Below are positions 1 to 8,005 of a stretch of DNA of 64,000 nt, one piece after another. Under the pieces are notes generated by a model. The model searched no databases and was not told the DNA's origin. It saw nothing but the letters and a program-made list of their open reading frames with translations. The stretch is taken from contig NZ_LT635455.1 of NCBI RefSeq assembly GCF_900119915.1, positions 1-64,000 on the forward strand, given 5' to 3'. How positions within the stretch are numbered: the first letter of the stretch is position 1; each line of letters starts with the position of its first letter. This DNA is from Olsenella timonensis. Lineage in GTDB: Bacteria; Actinomycetota; Coriobacteriia; Coriobacteriales; Atopobiaceae. The translations under genes were made by a program, and so were the position numbers.

Positions 1-1
1 T

Positions 2-418
2 CCCCAGGCCGGCGACGCGCCCAGCCCACAGCGCCCGGCGCCCTCCTATCCGATGCCCTGGGACGAGCCGGGGCCCGCACCGGAGCCTGAGCCGACGCCC
101 GCGCCCGCCCCGGCGCCGCGCTTCGAGCCGGAGCCCGCGCCCGCCCCGGCGAAGCCCCCGACGCCGGTCGAGCCGACGGCACCTGTCCCGGAGTCCGCGA
201 CCGAGCCCCCCGCGCAGGAGCTCACCCCGGAGTTCGCCGACATCGCGGCCCAGCTCAGCGCCGCCTTCGGCCAGCCGCTCTCGGTGAGCGTGGAGTCCGC
301 CGCCGCGACGTCGGACGAGGAGGCCGCCGAGGAGCTCGCCTACGAGGAGGCCCCGGAGCTCGACGCCGGCTTCACCGACGAGCCCGTCGACGACGAGGAC
401 GACGAGCCAGACGCCTAG
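2..418 (+). CDS. dnaX: DNA polymerase III subunit gamma/tau, C-terminal end (partial)
   Basis: Only the last 138 codons lie in the window and the frame is open from base 2, so the gene starts upstream. The visible part has no catalytic motif. It is a Pro/Glu/Ala-rich linker with PEP and PAPAP repeats, followed by a short helical stretch and a very acidic tail. Such low-complexity C-termini are usual for actinobacterial DnaX. The assignment rests on context: ybaB and recR follow directly, in the classic dnaX-ybaB-recR order. DnaX is the clamp-loader ATPase of the replicative polymerase, but that domain is outside the window. Another Pro-rich protein cannot be excluded from this fragment alone. 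Confidence 0.75.
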   Translation, partial: PQAGDAPSPQRPAPSYPMPWDEPGPAPEPEPTPAPAPAPRFEPEPAPAPAKPPTPVEPTAPVPESATEPPAQELTPEFADIAAQLSAAFGQPLSVSVESAAATSDEEAAEELAYEEAPELDAGFTDEPVDDEDDEPDA

Positions 419-474
419 CGCGGCCGAGCCGCGCGCCTTGCCAGCACTGCCCGAGCAACGACGAAAGGAAGCAC

Positions 475-810
475 ATGTCCAAGGGATTCAACATGGGCGG
501 CATGAACCGCAACCAGATGATGGCCCAGGCCCGCAAGATGCAGGAGCAGCTCCTCGCCGCCCAGCAGAAGGCGGCCGCCACCGAGGTCTCCGCGAGCGCG
601 GGCGGCGGTGCCGTCAAGGTCACCGCGACCGGGGACCTTCGCCTGACCTCGCTCACGATCGACCCGGCTGCCGTGGACCCGGAGGACGTGGAGATGCTGC
701 AGGACATGATCCTCGCCGCGGTGAACGACGTCCTCGAGTCCGCCGAGCAGATGACGAGCCAGCAGCTCGGCGCCGTGACCGGCGGCATGGGCATCCCGGG
801 CCTGTTCTAG
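475..810 (+). CDS. ybaB: YbaB/EbfC nucleoid-associated protein
   Basis: The 111-residue product has the usual YbaB length. It opens with a Gly/Met/Asn-rich stretch, then an alpha helix (NQMMAQARKMQEQLLAAQQK) and the beta-rich core containing a GGGAVKVTATGD segment, which is characteristic of the family. YbaB/EbfC proteins are small dimeric DNA-binding proteins associated with the nucleoid. The start at 475 follows an AAAGGAAG ribosome binding site. The gene lies between dnaX and recR, the most conserved context for this family, with 18 bp to the next start, so the three genes are probably one operon. Confidence 0.95.
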   Translation: MSKGFNMGGMNRNQMMAQARKMQEQLLAAQQKAAATEVSASAGGGAVKVTATGDLRLTSLTIDPAAVDPEDVEMLQDMILAAVNDVLESAEQMTSQQLGAVTGGMGIPGLF

Positions 811-828
811 GCCGCGGCCGGGACTACC

Positions 829-1437
829 ATGGACGCAGCAGCCAACGACGGGCGAGCGCTCCAGCGACTGCTCGACGAGCTGGGGCGCCTGCCGGGCATC
901 GGGCCCAAGTCCGCCCAGCGCATCGCCTACTACCTGCTCGAGGCCGACGTCGACCAGGCGCGTCGCCTCGCGCAGGCGATACTCGAGGTGAAGCAGCAGG
1001 TGCACTTCTGCCCGGTCTGCTTCTCCTATGCCACGCGCGATACCTGCGACGTCTGTGCCGACGCCACGCGGGACCAGACGCAGATCTGCGTCGTGTCGGA
1101 GCCGCGCGACGTGGCCGCCGTCGAGCGAACGGGAAGCTACCGCGGGCTCTATCACGTCCTGGGCGGCGTCATCAGCCCGATGGACAAGATCGGGCCGGAG
1201 CAGCTCCACGTCCGAGAGCTGCTGGCGCGCCTGGCGAGCGGCGAGGTCGGCGAGGTCATCCTCGCGACCAACCCGGACGTCGAGGGCGAGACCACGGCGA
1301 CCTATCTCGCCCGCACCATCCGCCCGCTCGGCGTGCGCGTCTCGCGCCTGGCGAGCGGGCTGCCCGTGGGCGGCGACTTGGAGTACGCTGACGAGGTGAC
1401 CCTGGGGCGCGCCATCGAGGAGCGCCGCGAGGTCTAG
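829..1437 (+). CDS. recR: Recombination mediator RecR
   Basis: The protein has 202 residues, normal for RecR. It carries the N-terminal helix-hairpin-helix segment ([20 protein letters not shown]), a four-cysteine zinc finger at about residues 61-76 (CPVC and CDVC) and a Toprim domain from about residue 83 onwards ([18 protein letters not shown]). RecR works with RecF and RecO to load RecA onto single-stranded DNA gaps. The gene begins 18 bp after ybaB and is very likely cotranscribed with dnaX and ybaB. Nothing in the sequence looks unusual. Confidence 0.97.
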   Translation: MDAAANDGRALQRLLDELGRLPGIGPKSAQRIAYYLLEADVDQARRLAQAILEVKQQVHFCPVCFSYATRDTCDVCADATRDQTQICVVSEPRDVAAVERTGSYRGLYHVLGGVISPMDKIGPEQLHVRELLARLASGEVGEVILATNPDVEGETTATYLARTIRPLGVRVSRLASGLPVGGDLEYADEVTLGRAIEERREV

Positions 1438-1458
1438 CAGAGCGATCGGGGGGCCATC

Positions 1459-2280
1459 ATGCCATCGAGGGACGAGAAGAACGCGCACGCGCCGCGCCAC
1501 GGGAGCCACGCCGCCTCGCACGCGCGCCCGGCGACCCGCCGCGCGCGCCCGCAGGCCCCGGCGCTCGCGAGCGAGTCCGACCGGATCTCCACCATCCGCG
1601 CCGGCCAGGGCGCCCGCGTCACCACGCGCGCGAACGCCGCCGAGGCGGCGGGCCGCGCCCGCGTGAGCGCCGAGCGCCGCTACGCCGAGCGCCACCCGGA
1701 CGCCCGCGCGCCCAAGGCCGGCCCCAGGCGCAGCGCGCTCAACGTCGTCCTTCTCGTCGTGGCTGCGTTTCTCGCCCTGGCGGTCGTCTTCGTCCTGGGA
1801 ACGCTCGTCACCTCGCTTGTGTTCCCGCCCGCGGAGGAGCAGGCGACCCAGGAGCAGACCCTGCGCCTCACCGAGTCCGAGCTCGAGATGCAGCGCCAGC
1901 AGGAGGAGCACGACGCCGGCGACGAGCAGGTCGGCGTCGACGGCACGGTGAGCTACGGCGACCTGAGCTTCGCGCTCTCCCAGGGGGAGGGCGGCGCCTG
2001 GAGCCTGGTCTACGCCTCGGGCGACGCGGTCTTCGAGCTGCCGGGCACGCCCGTCGCGCTGATCCGCACCGGCGACACCCTGCTGGTCCCCGAGAACGTG
2101 GACGGCGGCTGGAACGTCGCCTGCTACGTGATCGGCGGACACTCCAGCGGGATCACCTACGTCGTCGACGAGCAGGGTGACCCCGCCGGCGGCTCCGGCG
2201 ACATAGAGTCCGTCGAGCTCGACGACACGACGCTGCGGGTGACGGCCGGCGGCACCACCACCGACGTCGCGCTCGCGTAG
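1459..2280 (+). CDS. Single-pass membrane protein of unknown function
   Basis: The 273-residue product begins with about 90 residues rich in Arg, Ala and His (a basic, disordered cytoplasmic tail). One hydrophobic helix follows at about residues 94-121, then a charged, coiled-coil-like stretch rich in Glu and Gln, and an acidic C-terminal domain with regular beta-strand-like patterns and no cysteines. This topology suggests an inner-membrane anchor with an extracellular domain. I do not recognise the family. The gene starts 21 bp after recR, so it may be cotranscribed, and it is followed by the tRNA-Asp promoter. Confidence 0.8.
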   Translation: MPSRDEKNAHAPRHGSHAASHARPATRRARPQAPALASESDRISTIRAGQGARVTTRANAAEAAGRARVSAERRYAERHPDARAPKAGPRRSALNVVLLVVAAFLALAVVFVLGTLVTSLVFPPAEEQATQEQTLRLTESELEMQRQQEEHDAGDEQVGVDGTVSYGDLSFALSQGEGGAWSLVYASGDAVFELPGTPVALIRTGDTLLVPENVDGGWNVACYVIGGHSSGITYVVDEQGDPAGGSGDIESVELDDTTLRVTAGGTTTDVALA

Positions 2281-2325
2281 GTTTTGTGAGCCCCGGGGCG
2301 CCGGCAACTTTTTTGAGATTGGGCC

Positions 2326-2354
2326 TTGCCACCGGTTTTGCGGTATGAGAGAAT
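2326..2354 (+). promoter_or_regulatory. Sigma-70-type promoter for tRNA-Asp
   Basis: A TTGCCA box at 2326-2331 is separated by 17 bp from GAGAAT at 2349-2354. Transcription would begin near 2361, about 14 bp before the mature tRNA. The spacing is ideal; the -10 match is moderate. Confidence 0.5.
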
Positions 2355-2374
2355 AGCTCCCGCGCAAGGCGCAC

Positions 2375-2451
2375 GGGGTGTTAGCTCAGCTGGTTAGAGC
2401 GCCGGCCTGTCACGTCGGAGGTCGAGGGTTCGAGTCCCTTACATCCCGCCA
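2375..2451 (+). tRNA. tRNA-Asp (anticodon GTC)
   Basis: The 77-nt cloverleaf has a paired acceptor stem (GGGGTGT with ACATCCC, one G-T pair), a D-loop with AGCTCAGCTGGTTAGA, an anticodon loop CTGTCAC giving GTC, and a GGTTCGAGTCC T-arm. The 3' CCA is encoded. A terminator follows at once. Confidence 0.97.
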
Positions 2452-2463
2452 TAGCATGTAGAG

Positions 2464-2487
2464 GGGGTCCCGCGAGGGGCCCCTTTT
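2464..2487 (+). terminator. Rho-independent terminator after tRNA-Asp
   Basis: An 8-bp stem (GGGGTCCC with GGGGCCCC) closes a GCGA tetraloop and is followed by TTTT. It lies 12 bp after the tRNA. Confidence 0.85.
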
Positions 2488-2629
2488 CTTGTCGCGCGGT
2501 CGCGTCGAAGGGCAGGGTCATCGCTGTGTAACGCACGGTAAGGCCCGCGTTGCGTCCGGCCGCCCCGCCCCCAAAATGCGCGCGACGCGCTATCATATGC
2601 GTGTGGACAGGATCGAGAACGGGGCGCCT

Positions 2630-3322
2630 ATGCCATCCAGCGCTCACACACCCGCGCGCAGGGTAGCGGTCTTTGACTTCGACGGCACGTCCATCGACGG
2701 CCAGTCGGGATCGTTGTTCACGCGCTACCTGCTCTCGCACGGCATGATGTCGCCCGCTCGGCTGGCGCGGCTCGCCTGGTGGGGCATCCGATACAAGCTC
2801 CACCTGCCGTTTCGCCAGGGCGAGGCGCGCGAGCTCGTCTTCGGCGCGCTGCGCGGCCAGACCTCCGAGGCGGTGGACGCCTTCATGGCGCGCTTCCACG
2901 ACGACGCCCTCGCGCCGCTCTATCGCCCCCAGGCGCTCCGCGAGGTCGCCTGGTGTCACGAGAAGGGCATGCTCGTCCTGCTCGTCTCCGCCACGTTCGA
3001 GCCCATCGCGGAGGTCGCCGCCCGTCGGATGGGCGTGGACGGGTTCGCCGCGACGCGGATGGAGCGCGACGCCCTGGGCCGCTACACGGGGCGCGTGGAC
3101 GGCCCGGTGGTTGCGGGGGCCGAGAAGTGCCGCGCGGTCGAGCGCTGGTGCGACGCGCATCTCGGCGCGGGCGCCTGGGTGCTCGAGCGCGCCTACGCAG
3201 ATCACCACACCGACGCCCCGCTGCTCGCCGCCGCCCGCGAGGCGCGCGCCGTCTGCCCCGGCAAGACGCTCGCGATCAGCGCCCGTCGGCAGGGCTGGCC
3301 CGTTCTCGACTGGGACCTGTAG
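2630..3322 (+). CDS. HAD superfamily (IB-type) phosphatase
   Basis: The product has about 230 residues and carries the HAD nucleophile motif FDFDGTSIDGQSG near the N-terminus, a LLVSATFEPI segment (motif II) and a C-terminal acidic motif around YADHHTDAPLL. Residue pattern and length resemble HAD-IB (phosphoserine-phosphatase-like) hydrolases, which often act on phospholipid or small phosphomonoester substrates; the substrate here is unknown. The ATG at 2630 is preferred because the sequence TATCAT at 2591-2596 looks like a -10 box, which makes the upstream in-frame ATG at 2597 unlikely. The Rrf2 gene follows after 23 bp. Confidence 0.8.
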   Translation: MPSSAHTPARRVAVFDFDGTSIDGQSGSLFTRYLLSHGMMSPARLARLAWWGIRYKLHLPFRQGEARELVFGALRGQTSEAVDAFMARFHDDALAPLYRPQALREVAWCHEKGMLVLLVSATFEPIAEVAARRMGVDGFAATRMERDALGRYTGRVDGPVVAGAEKCRAVERWCDAHLGAGAWVLERAYADHHTDAPLLAAAREARAVCPGKTLAISARRQGWPVLDWDL

Positions 3323-3345
3323 GAAGCTCGGGCCGGAGGGAGACC

Positions 3346-3834
3346 ATGGACATCTCGAGAAAGACCGACTACGCGCTGCGCATGATCGCCAGGCTGGTCG
3401 AGAGCCCCGACGCCACCCTGTCGGTGCGCAGCGCCGCGCAGGAGAGCGGCGTCCCCTACTCCTTCGCCCGCTCGATCCAGCACGACCTCGCGACGGCGGG
3501 CCTCGTCACCAACGTGCGCGGCGCCAACGGCGGCATGCGCCTTGCCGTGGACCCGCGCGAGACCACGCTGCTCGACGTCGTGCGGGCCGTGCAGGGCCCG
3601 GTCGTCTTCGGGTGCTGCCGCACTGCCGGCGAGGGCGGCGCCCCGTGCCCCAACCGCGCCGACTGCCGCTACACCTCGGTCTGGTGCCAGGGCGAGCGCC
3701 TGCTCGAGGGCCTCTTCGGGAGCGTGACCCTCCACCAGCTCATCGCGGAGCGCCGCACGCCGGTGCCGCACGCGACCTTCGAGCTCGTGCCCGAGGGCGA
3801 GTCCCGCCGCGCCGCCGAGGACGCACGACGGTGA
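3346..3834 (+). CDS. Rrf2-family transcriptional regulator
   Basis: The 162-residue protein starts MDISRKTDYALRMIARL, the signature of the Rrf2 winged-helix family, and has the expected helix-turn-helix followed by NGGMRLA. Cysteines occur at about residues 90, 91, 101, 107 and 114, more than the three that bind an Fe-S cluster in IscR and NsrR, so a redox- or Fe-S-sensing role is plausible. A GGAGGG ribosome binding site precedes the ATG. The stop codon overlaps the GTG start of the MutY-like gene (GTGA), indicating translational coupling of this regulator to a DNA-repair glycosylase, with rubrerythrin just downstream. Confidence 0.9.
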   Translation: MDISRKTDYALRMIARLVESPDATLSVRSAAQESGVPYSFARSIQHDLATAGLVTNVRGANGGMRLAVDPRETTLLDVVRAVQGPVVFGCCRTAGEGGAPCPNRADCRYTSVWCQGERLLEGLFGSVTLHQLIAERRTPVPHATFELVPEGESRRAAEDARR

Positions 3835-4715
3835 CGGCCGTCGAGTCGGCGGGGGAGAGGGACCTCGCGGCCTTCCGCTCCCTCGTGCTGGAGCGCGGCC
3901 GCGAGCTCTACCGCGACCTCCCGTGGCGTCGCACGCGCGACCCCTACCAGATCTGGATCAGCGAGGTCATGCTCCAGCAGACGCAGACGACGCGCGTCGA
4001 CGGGCGCTGGCAGCGCTGGCTCGAGCGCTTCCCCACGCCGACGGCGCTCGCCGCGGCAGCCCCGGCGGACGTGCTCGAGGAGTGGCAGGGTCTCGGCTAC
4101 AACCGACGCGCCCTCTCGCTGCACCGCGCGGCGCAAGCGGTTGCCGCACTCGGCGGCGAGCTGCCGGCGGAGACCGCGGCGCTCGAGGCGCTCCCCGGCG
4201 TCGGCCCCGCCACGGCCGCGGGCATCCGCGCCTTCGCCTTCGACCTGCCGTCGGTCTACCTGGAGACCAACGTGCGCACGGTGCTGCTCCACGAGCTCTT
4301 CCGCGGCGAGGAGCGCGTGAGCGACCGCGCGCTCGTGCCGATCCTCGCCGAGACCTGCCCGCCCGACGCGAGCAATCCCGATGACGACCCGCGCACCTGG
4401 TACTACGCCCTGCTCGACTACGGCGCCTACCTCAAGCGGTCCGTTACCAACCCATCGCGCCGCTCCGCCGCGCACGCGCGCCAGTCGCGCTTCGAGGGGT
4501 CGCACCGCCAGAAGCGCGCCGAGCTGCTGCGCGTTCTTCTCGCCCACCGGGGCGAGCCTGGCGGGCTGGGCTTTGATGCGATTTTGGTCGAGCTTGCAAG
4601 CATCGAGGAGAAAGCGGGTAGAAGCCCGGTAGGCGCCCCCGAGGCGAGGGGCCTGCTCGCCGAGCTCTCGGCGGAGGGCTTCTGCCGTGAAGAGGGTGGG
4701 GCGTGGCACGTCTGA
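3831..4715 (+). CDS. MutY-like HhH-GPD DNA glycosylase lacking the Fe-S cluster
   Basis: The 294-residue protein has the MutY segment WISEVMLQQTQ with its catalytic Glu and the helix-hairpin-helix LPGVGPATAAGIRAFAF. MutY removes adenine opposite 8-oxoguanine. Two departures are visible. The catalytic Asp of the usual LDGNV motif is Glu (YLETNVRTVL). After the DYGA motif, where MutY normally has four cluster cysteines, the sequence reads RSVTNPSRRSAAHARQSRF with none. The C-terminal NUDIX-like domain of classical MutY is also not obvious. It may be a cluster-free MutY branch or a glycosylase of different specificity. The GTG start overlaps the Rrf2 stop codon. Confidence 0.85.
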   Translation: MTAVESAGERDLAAFRSLVLERGRELYRDLPWRRTRDPYQIWISEVMLQQTQTTRVDGRWQRWLERFPTPTALAAAAPADVLEEWQGLGYNRRALSLHRAAQAVAALGGELPAETAALEALPGVGPATAAGIRAFAFDLPSVYLETNVRTVLLHELFRGEERVSDRALVPILAETCPPDASNPDDDPRTWYYALLDYGAYLKRSVTNPSRRSAAHARQSRFEGSHRQKRAELLRVLLAHRGEPGGLGFDAILVELASIEEKAGRSPVGAPEARGLLAELSAEGFCREEGGAWHV

Positions 4716-4787
4716 ACGTGTGATCAAGCGCCGCGGGGAAGGCCCGCCGCGCACGAGTGTCCCCCCGGGGACAGGAGAGGAGACCCT

Positions 4788-5333
4788 ATGGCCGTCGACT
4801 TTGAGAGCTCGCAGACGAAGAAGAACCTCGAGGCGGCCTTCGCCGGCGAGTCCCAGGCAGCCACCAAGTACGCCTACTATGCCAGCAAGGCCAAGAAGGA
4901 GGGATACGTCCAGATCTCCAACATCTTCACCGAGACCTCCGGCAACGAGAAGGAGCACGCCAAGCTCTGGTTCAAGTACCTCCACGGCGGCGAGGTGCCC
5001 GACACCCTGACCAACATTCGCGACGCCGCCGCCGGCGAGAACTACGAGTGGACCGACATGTACAAGGGCTTCGCCGAGACCGCCGAGGCCGAGGGCTTCG
5101 CCGAGATCGCCGCCAAGTTCCGCATGGTCGGCGACGTCGAGAAGCACCACGAGGAGCGCTACAACAAGCTCGCCGAGCGCGTCGAGAAGGGCGAGGTCTT
5201 CGCCCGCGCCGGCGTCAAGGTGTGGAAGTGCCTCAACTGCGGCCACCTGCACGTGGGCGCCGAGGCCCCCGAGGTCTGCCCCGTGTGCAACCACCCCAAG
5301 GCCTACTTCGAGGAGCAGGCGATCAACTACTAG
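4788..5333 (+). CDS. rbr: Rubrerythrin
   Basis: The 181-residue protein has an N-terminal ferritin-like four-helix domain with the diiron ligand pattern [22 protein letters not shown] and EKHHEERY, then a C-terminal rubredoxin domain with two Cys pairs (WKCLNCGH and [11 protein letters not shown]). Rubrerythrin reduces hydrogen peroxide in anaerobes, taking electrons through the rubredoxin iron. Length and motif order are normal. A GGAGAGGAG ribosome binding site precedes the ATG. It stands 72 bp after the MutY-like gene, a sensible neighbourhood for oxidative-damage defence. Confidence 0.96.
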   Translation: MAVDFESSQTKKNLEAAFAGESQAATKYAYYASKAKKEGYVQISNIFTETSGNEKEHAKLWFKYLHGGEVPDTLTNIRDAAAGENYEWTDMYKGFAETAEAEGFAEIAAKFRMVGDVEKHHEERYNKLAERVEKGEVFARAGVKVWKCLNCGHLHVGAEAPEVCPVCNHPKAYFEEQAINY

Positions 5334-5382
5334 GCGTCGCACGCGCGACCCCCTTTTGACGGGCTGACTCCGTCCCTCTCGT

Positions 5383-5436
5383 GACGGGCCGCAGATGGAC
5401 GTTTTACGATGTGAAAACGTCCACGAGCGGCCCGTC
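5383..5436. repeat. Palindromic repeat, family D, copy 1
   Basis: A 10-bp outer stem (GACGGGCCGC at 5383-5392 with GCGGCCCGTC at 5427-5436) encloses a 9-bp inner stem (GGACGTTTT at 5397-5405 with AAAACGTCC at 5414-5422) around an 8-nt loop. The unit closely matches the copy at 5485-5536, so this is a repeated element. There is no T tract typical of a terminator on the plus strand. Confidence 0.8.
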
Positions 5437-5484
5437 GTTCTTGTCGGCGTCGCTCCAGCCTGGCGCTGACCCCCCCACCTGACA

Positions 5485-5536
5485 ACGGGCCTCAGATAGA
5501 CGTTTCTGGCGAGAAGAACGTCCATCTGAGGCCCGT
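5485..5536. repeat. Palindromic repeat, family D, copy 2
   Basis: A perfect 13-bp stem (ACGGGCCTCAGAT at 5485-5497 with ATCTGAGGCCCGT at 5524-5536) encloses a further GACGTT/AACGTC pairing. Together with copy 1 there are four versions of one unit, alternating in orientation. Copies differ at several bases but keep the pairing. Confidence 0.8.
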
Positions 5537-5712
5537 CGGCGCCCATCGGCGTCGGCGGGCCCCTCCGTGCGCCGCGCGTCATGGGAAGGTTCCCACGCGG
5601 TGGCCCTCCTCGCCGCCCGGTTGCGCGCACTCGCCGCCTTTTCATGGACATTGCGTTGACGGAACGCCCACAATGAGTGTTGTCCTGTGCACAGACCTTC
5701 GAGGAGCGTGAC

Positions 5713-7893
5713 ATGGAATCTCCCGACAGCACTCTCTACCTGAGCAACGATGACCTGTTCCTCTTCGCTCGTGGCGAGTGGTACCGGAGCTACGAGAAGA
5801 TGGGCGCGCATCCCGCCGTCGCAGAGGACGGCACCCATGGCTACCACTTTGCCGTCTGGGCCCCTGACGTGCGGAGCGTTCACGTCATCGGCGACTTCAA
5901 CGGCTGGGACGAGGCGGCCACCCCGCTCGAGCAGACCGAGACGGGCGGCATCTGGCAGGGCTTTGTGCCCGGCATCGAGGAGGGCGCGCTCTACAAGTAC
6001 CTCATCGAGTGCGCCGACGGCCGCAAGCTCTACAAGGCCGACCCGTACGGCTTCTATGCCGAGAAGGTCCCGGGCACCGCGTCGCGCGCCTTCGACCTCG
6101 ACGGGTATGCCTGGAAGGACGGCCACTACCTCGAGCAGCGCCGCAACCGCGACATGTTCGCCGAGCCGCTCAACATCTTCGAGGTGCACCTGGGCAGCTG
6201 GCGCCGCCACGGCGACGAGCCCCAGGGCGAGCCGCGCCCGGACGGCACCTACCCCGGCCCCGGCGACCCGTTCCCCGCGCAGCGCGGCGTGATGTACAGC
6301 TACGACGACCTCGCCGACGAGCTCGTGTCCTACGTCAAGGAGATGGGCTACTCCCACATCGAGATCATGCCCGTCAACGAGCACCCCTTCGACGGATCCT
6401 GGGGCTACCAGCCCACGGGCTACTACGCCGCCACGGCCCGCTACGGCAACCCGCGCCAGTTCATGCACCTCATCGACGCCTGCCACGAGGCCGGCATCGG
6501 CGTGATCTTGGACTGGGTCCCCGGCGGCTTCTGCGCCAACGCCGAGGGCCTCGCCAACTTCAACGGCGAGATGCTCTACGAGCACAAGATCCACCCCAAC
6601 TGGAACACGCACCAGTTCCACTACGGCCGCGGCGAGGTCCGCTCCTTCCTCGTCTCCAACGCGCTCTTCTGGGCCGAGCGCTTCCACGCCGACGGCATCC
6701 GCATGGACGGCGTCTCCTCGATGCTCTACATGAACTTCGGCATCGACGACCCGGGACAGAAGCGCTTCAACGAGAAGGGCACCGAGGAGGACCTCGACGC
6801 CTCCGCGTTCATCCGCCAGACCAACGCCGCCATGGGCAAGTTCTACCCCGACGTCATGATGATCGCCGAGGAGTCCACCGCCTGGCCGCTCGTGACCTAT
6901 CCCCCCGAGGACGGGGGCCTCGGCTTCCACTTCAAGTGGGACATGGGCTGGATGAACGACACCCTGCACTACATGCAGACCGACTTCCCCTGGCGCCCGG
7001 GCAACTACCGCATGCTCACGTTCTCCTCGATGTACCAGTTCAACGAGAACTTCATCCTGCCGCTCAGCCACGACGAGGTCGTCAACGGCAAGTGCTCGCT
7101 GATCACGCGCATGCCCGGCGACTACTGGCGCCAGTTCGCCGGCATGAGGGCGCTCGCCTTCTATCAGATGACGCACCCCGGCGGCAAGCTCAACTTCATG
7201 GGCAACGAGATCGCCCAGTTCATCGAGTGGCGCTACTACGAGGGCATCCAGTACTTCCTCTCCGAGCAGTACGACACCCATCGTCACCAGCAGCGCTTCG
7301 TCCGTCACCTCAACCGCTTCTACAACGAGCACCCCACGCTGTGGCAGCGCGCCTTCGAGTCCGACGGCTTTGAGTGGATCGACGCCGACAACGCGGACCA
7401 GTCCATCATCTCGTTCATCCGCAGGGGCGACGACCCCAAGGAGGACCTGGTCGTCCTCATCAACTTCGACGTCAACGCCCGCGAGGACTTCCGCATGGGC
7501 GTGCCGGAGTGGGGCGTCTACGAGGAGCTCTTCAACACCGACAACGAGCGCTTCGGCGGCTCCGGCGTCCTCAACACGGGCAAGATCAAGTGCCAGGACG
7601 AGCCCTGGAACGGCCGCGAGCAGTCCATCGTCGTGCGCGTCCCGCCGCTCGGCGGCATGATCCTCAAGAAGACCGGCGCGCAGCGCCGCCCGGCCAAGAA
7701 GACCGCGTCTTCCGGAGCGGCCAAGGCAAAGAAGCCCGCGTCCAAGGCCCAGGCGAAGAAGGCGGCCGAGAAGGACGCCAAGCCGGCGGCCAAGAAGGCC
7801 GCGACCAAGAAGCCGGCGGCAAAGAAGGCGCCGGCGGTAAGGGGCGCATCAGAAAAGAAGCCTGTCGCCAAGAAGAAGGCTTCGACGGAGTAA
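5713..7893 (+). CDS. glgB: 1,4-alpha-glucan branching enzyme with Lys/Ala-rich tail
   Basis: The 726-residue enzyme makes alpha-1,6 branches in glycogen. It has an N-terminal CBM48 domain (VIGDFNGWDEAATPL), then the GH13 barrel with nucleophile region ADGIRMDGVSSMLY, acid/base region MMIAEEST and LSHDEVV. In region I, usually DWVPxHF, the His is Gly (DWVPGGF). From about residue 655 to the end there is a 70-residue low-complexity tail of Lys, Ala and Pro (AKKAATKKPAAKKAP type), resembling histone H1 or the AlgP family and absent from ordinary GlgB. The ATG at 5713 has a GAGGAG ribosome binding site; the upstream ATG at 5677 has none. It heads the glycogen locus. Confidence 0.96.
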   Translation: MESPDSTLYLSNDDLFLFARGEWYRSYEKMGAHPAVAEDGTHGYHFAVWAPDVRSVHVIGDFNGWDEAATPLEQTETGGIWQGFVPGIEEGALYKYLIECADGRKLYKADPYGFYAEKVPGTASRAFDLDGYAWKDGHYLEQRRNRDMFAEPLNIFEVHLGSWRRHGDEPQGEPRPDGTYPGPGDPFPAQRGVMYSYDDLADELVSYVKEMGYSHIEIMPVNEHPFDGSWGYQPTGYYAATARYGNPRQFMHLIDACHEAGIGVILDWVPGGFCANAEGLANFNGEMLYEHKIHPNWNTHQFHYGRGEVRSFLVSNALFWAERFHADGIRMDGVSSMLYMNFGIDDPGQKRFNEKGTEEDLDASAFIRQTNAAMGKFYPDVMMIAEESTAWPLVTYPPEDGGLGFHFKWDMGWMNDTLHYMQTDFPWRPGNYRMLTFSSMYQFNENFILPLSHDEVVNGKCSLITRMPGDYWRQFAGMRALAFYQMTHPGGKLNFMGNEIAQFIEWRYYEGIQYFLSEQYDTHRHQQRFVRHLNRFYNEHPTLWQRAFESDGFEWIDADNADQSIISFIRRGDDPKEDLVVLINFDVNAREDFRMGVPEWGVYEELFNTDNERFGGSGVLNTGKIKCQDEPWNGREQSIVVRVPPLGGMILKKTGAQRRPAKKTASSGAAKAKKPASKAQAKKAAEKDAKPAAKKAATKKPAAKKAPAVRGASEKKPVAKKKASTE

Positions 7894-7900
7894 ACTTTCA

Positions 7901-7924
7901 GGGGCCGCCCGCCGGGGCGGCCCC
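7901..7924 (+). other. Perfect intercistronic hairpin between glgB and glgP
   Basis: A 10-bp GC stem (GGGGCCGCCC with GGGCGGCCCC) closes a 4-nt loop 7 bp after the glgB stop. There is no downstream T tract, so mRNA stabilisation or partial termination seems more likely than full termination. Confidence 0.5.
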
Positions 7925-8005
7925 AGCCGGGAGGAGCTGCGACGCCTCCCTGCGCGGGCGTGCCCGCGCGCCCGAATGCTCGTCGCCACGATGCAAGGAG
8001 TAGCT

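Larger units (their letters stand above)
5334..5712. other. 379-bp gene-free interval between rubrerythrin and glgB
   Basis: This interval holds two large imperfect palindromes (listed separately at 5383-5436 and 5485-5536) and no convincing ORF. The final 60 bp before glgB probably contain its promoter; the sequence TTGCGTTGACGG near 5651 is a loose -35 candidate, but I cannot define a -10 box with confidence. Confidence 0.6.

Noticed and set aside
2281-2325. Terminator before tRNA-Asp
   Set aside because: A T6 run is present, but the preceding G+C-rich sequence forms only very short stems.
7675-7893. Separate small histone-like gene after glgB
   Set aside because: The Lys/Ala-rich stretch is in frame with glgB, with no internal start preceded by a ribosome binding site.
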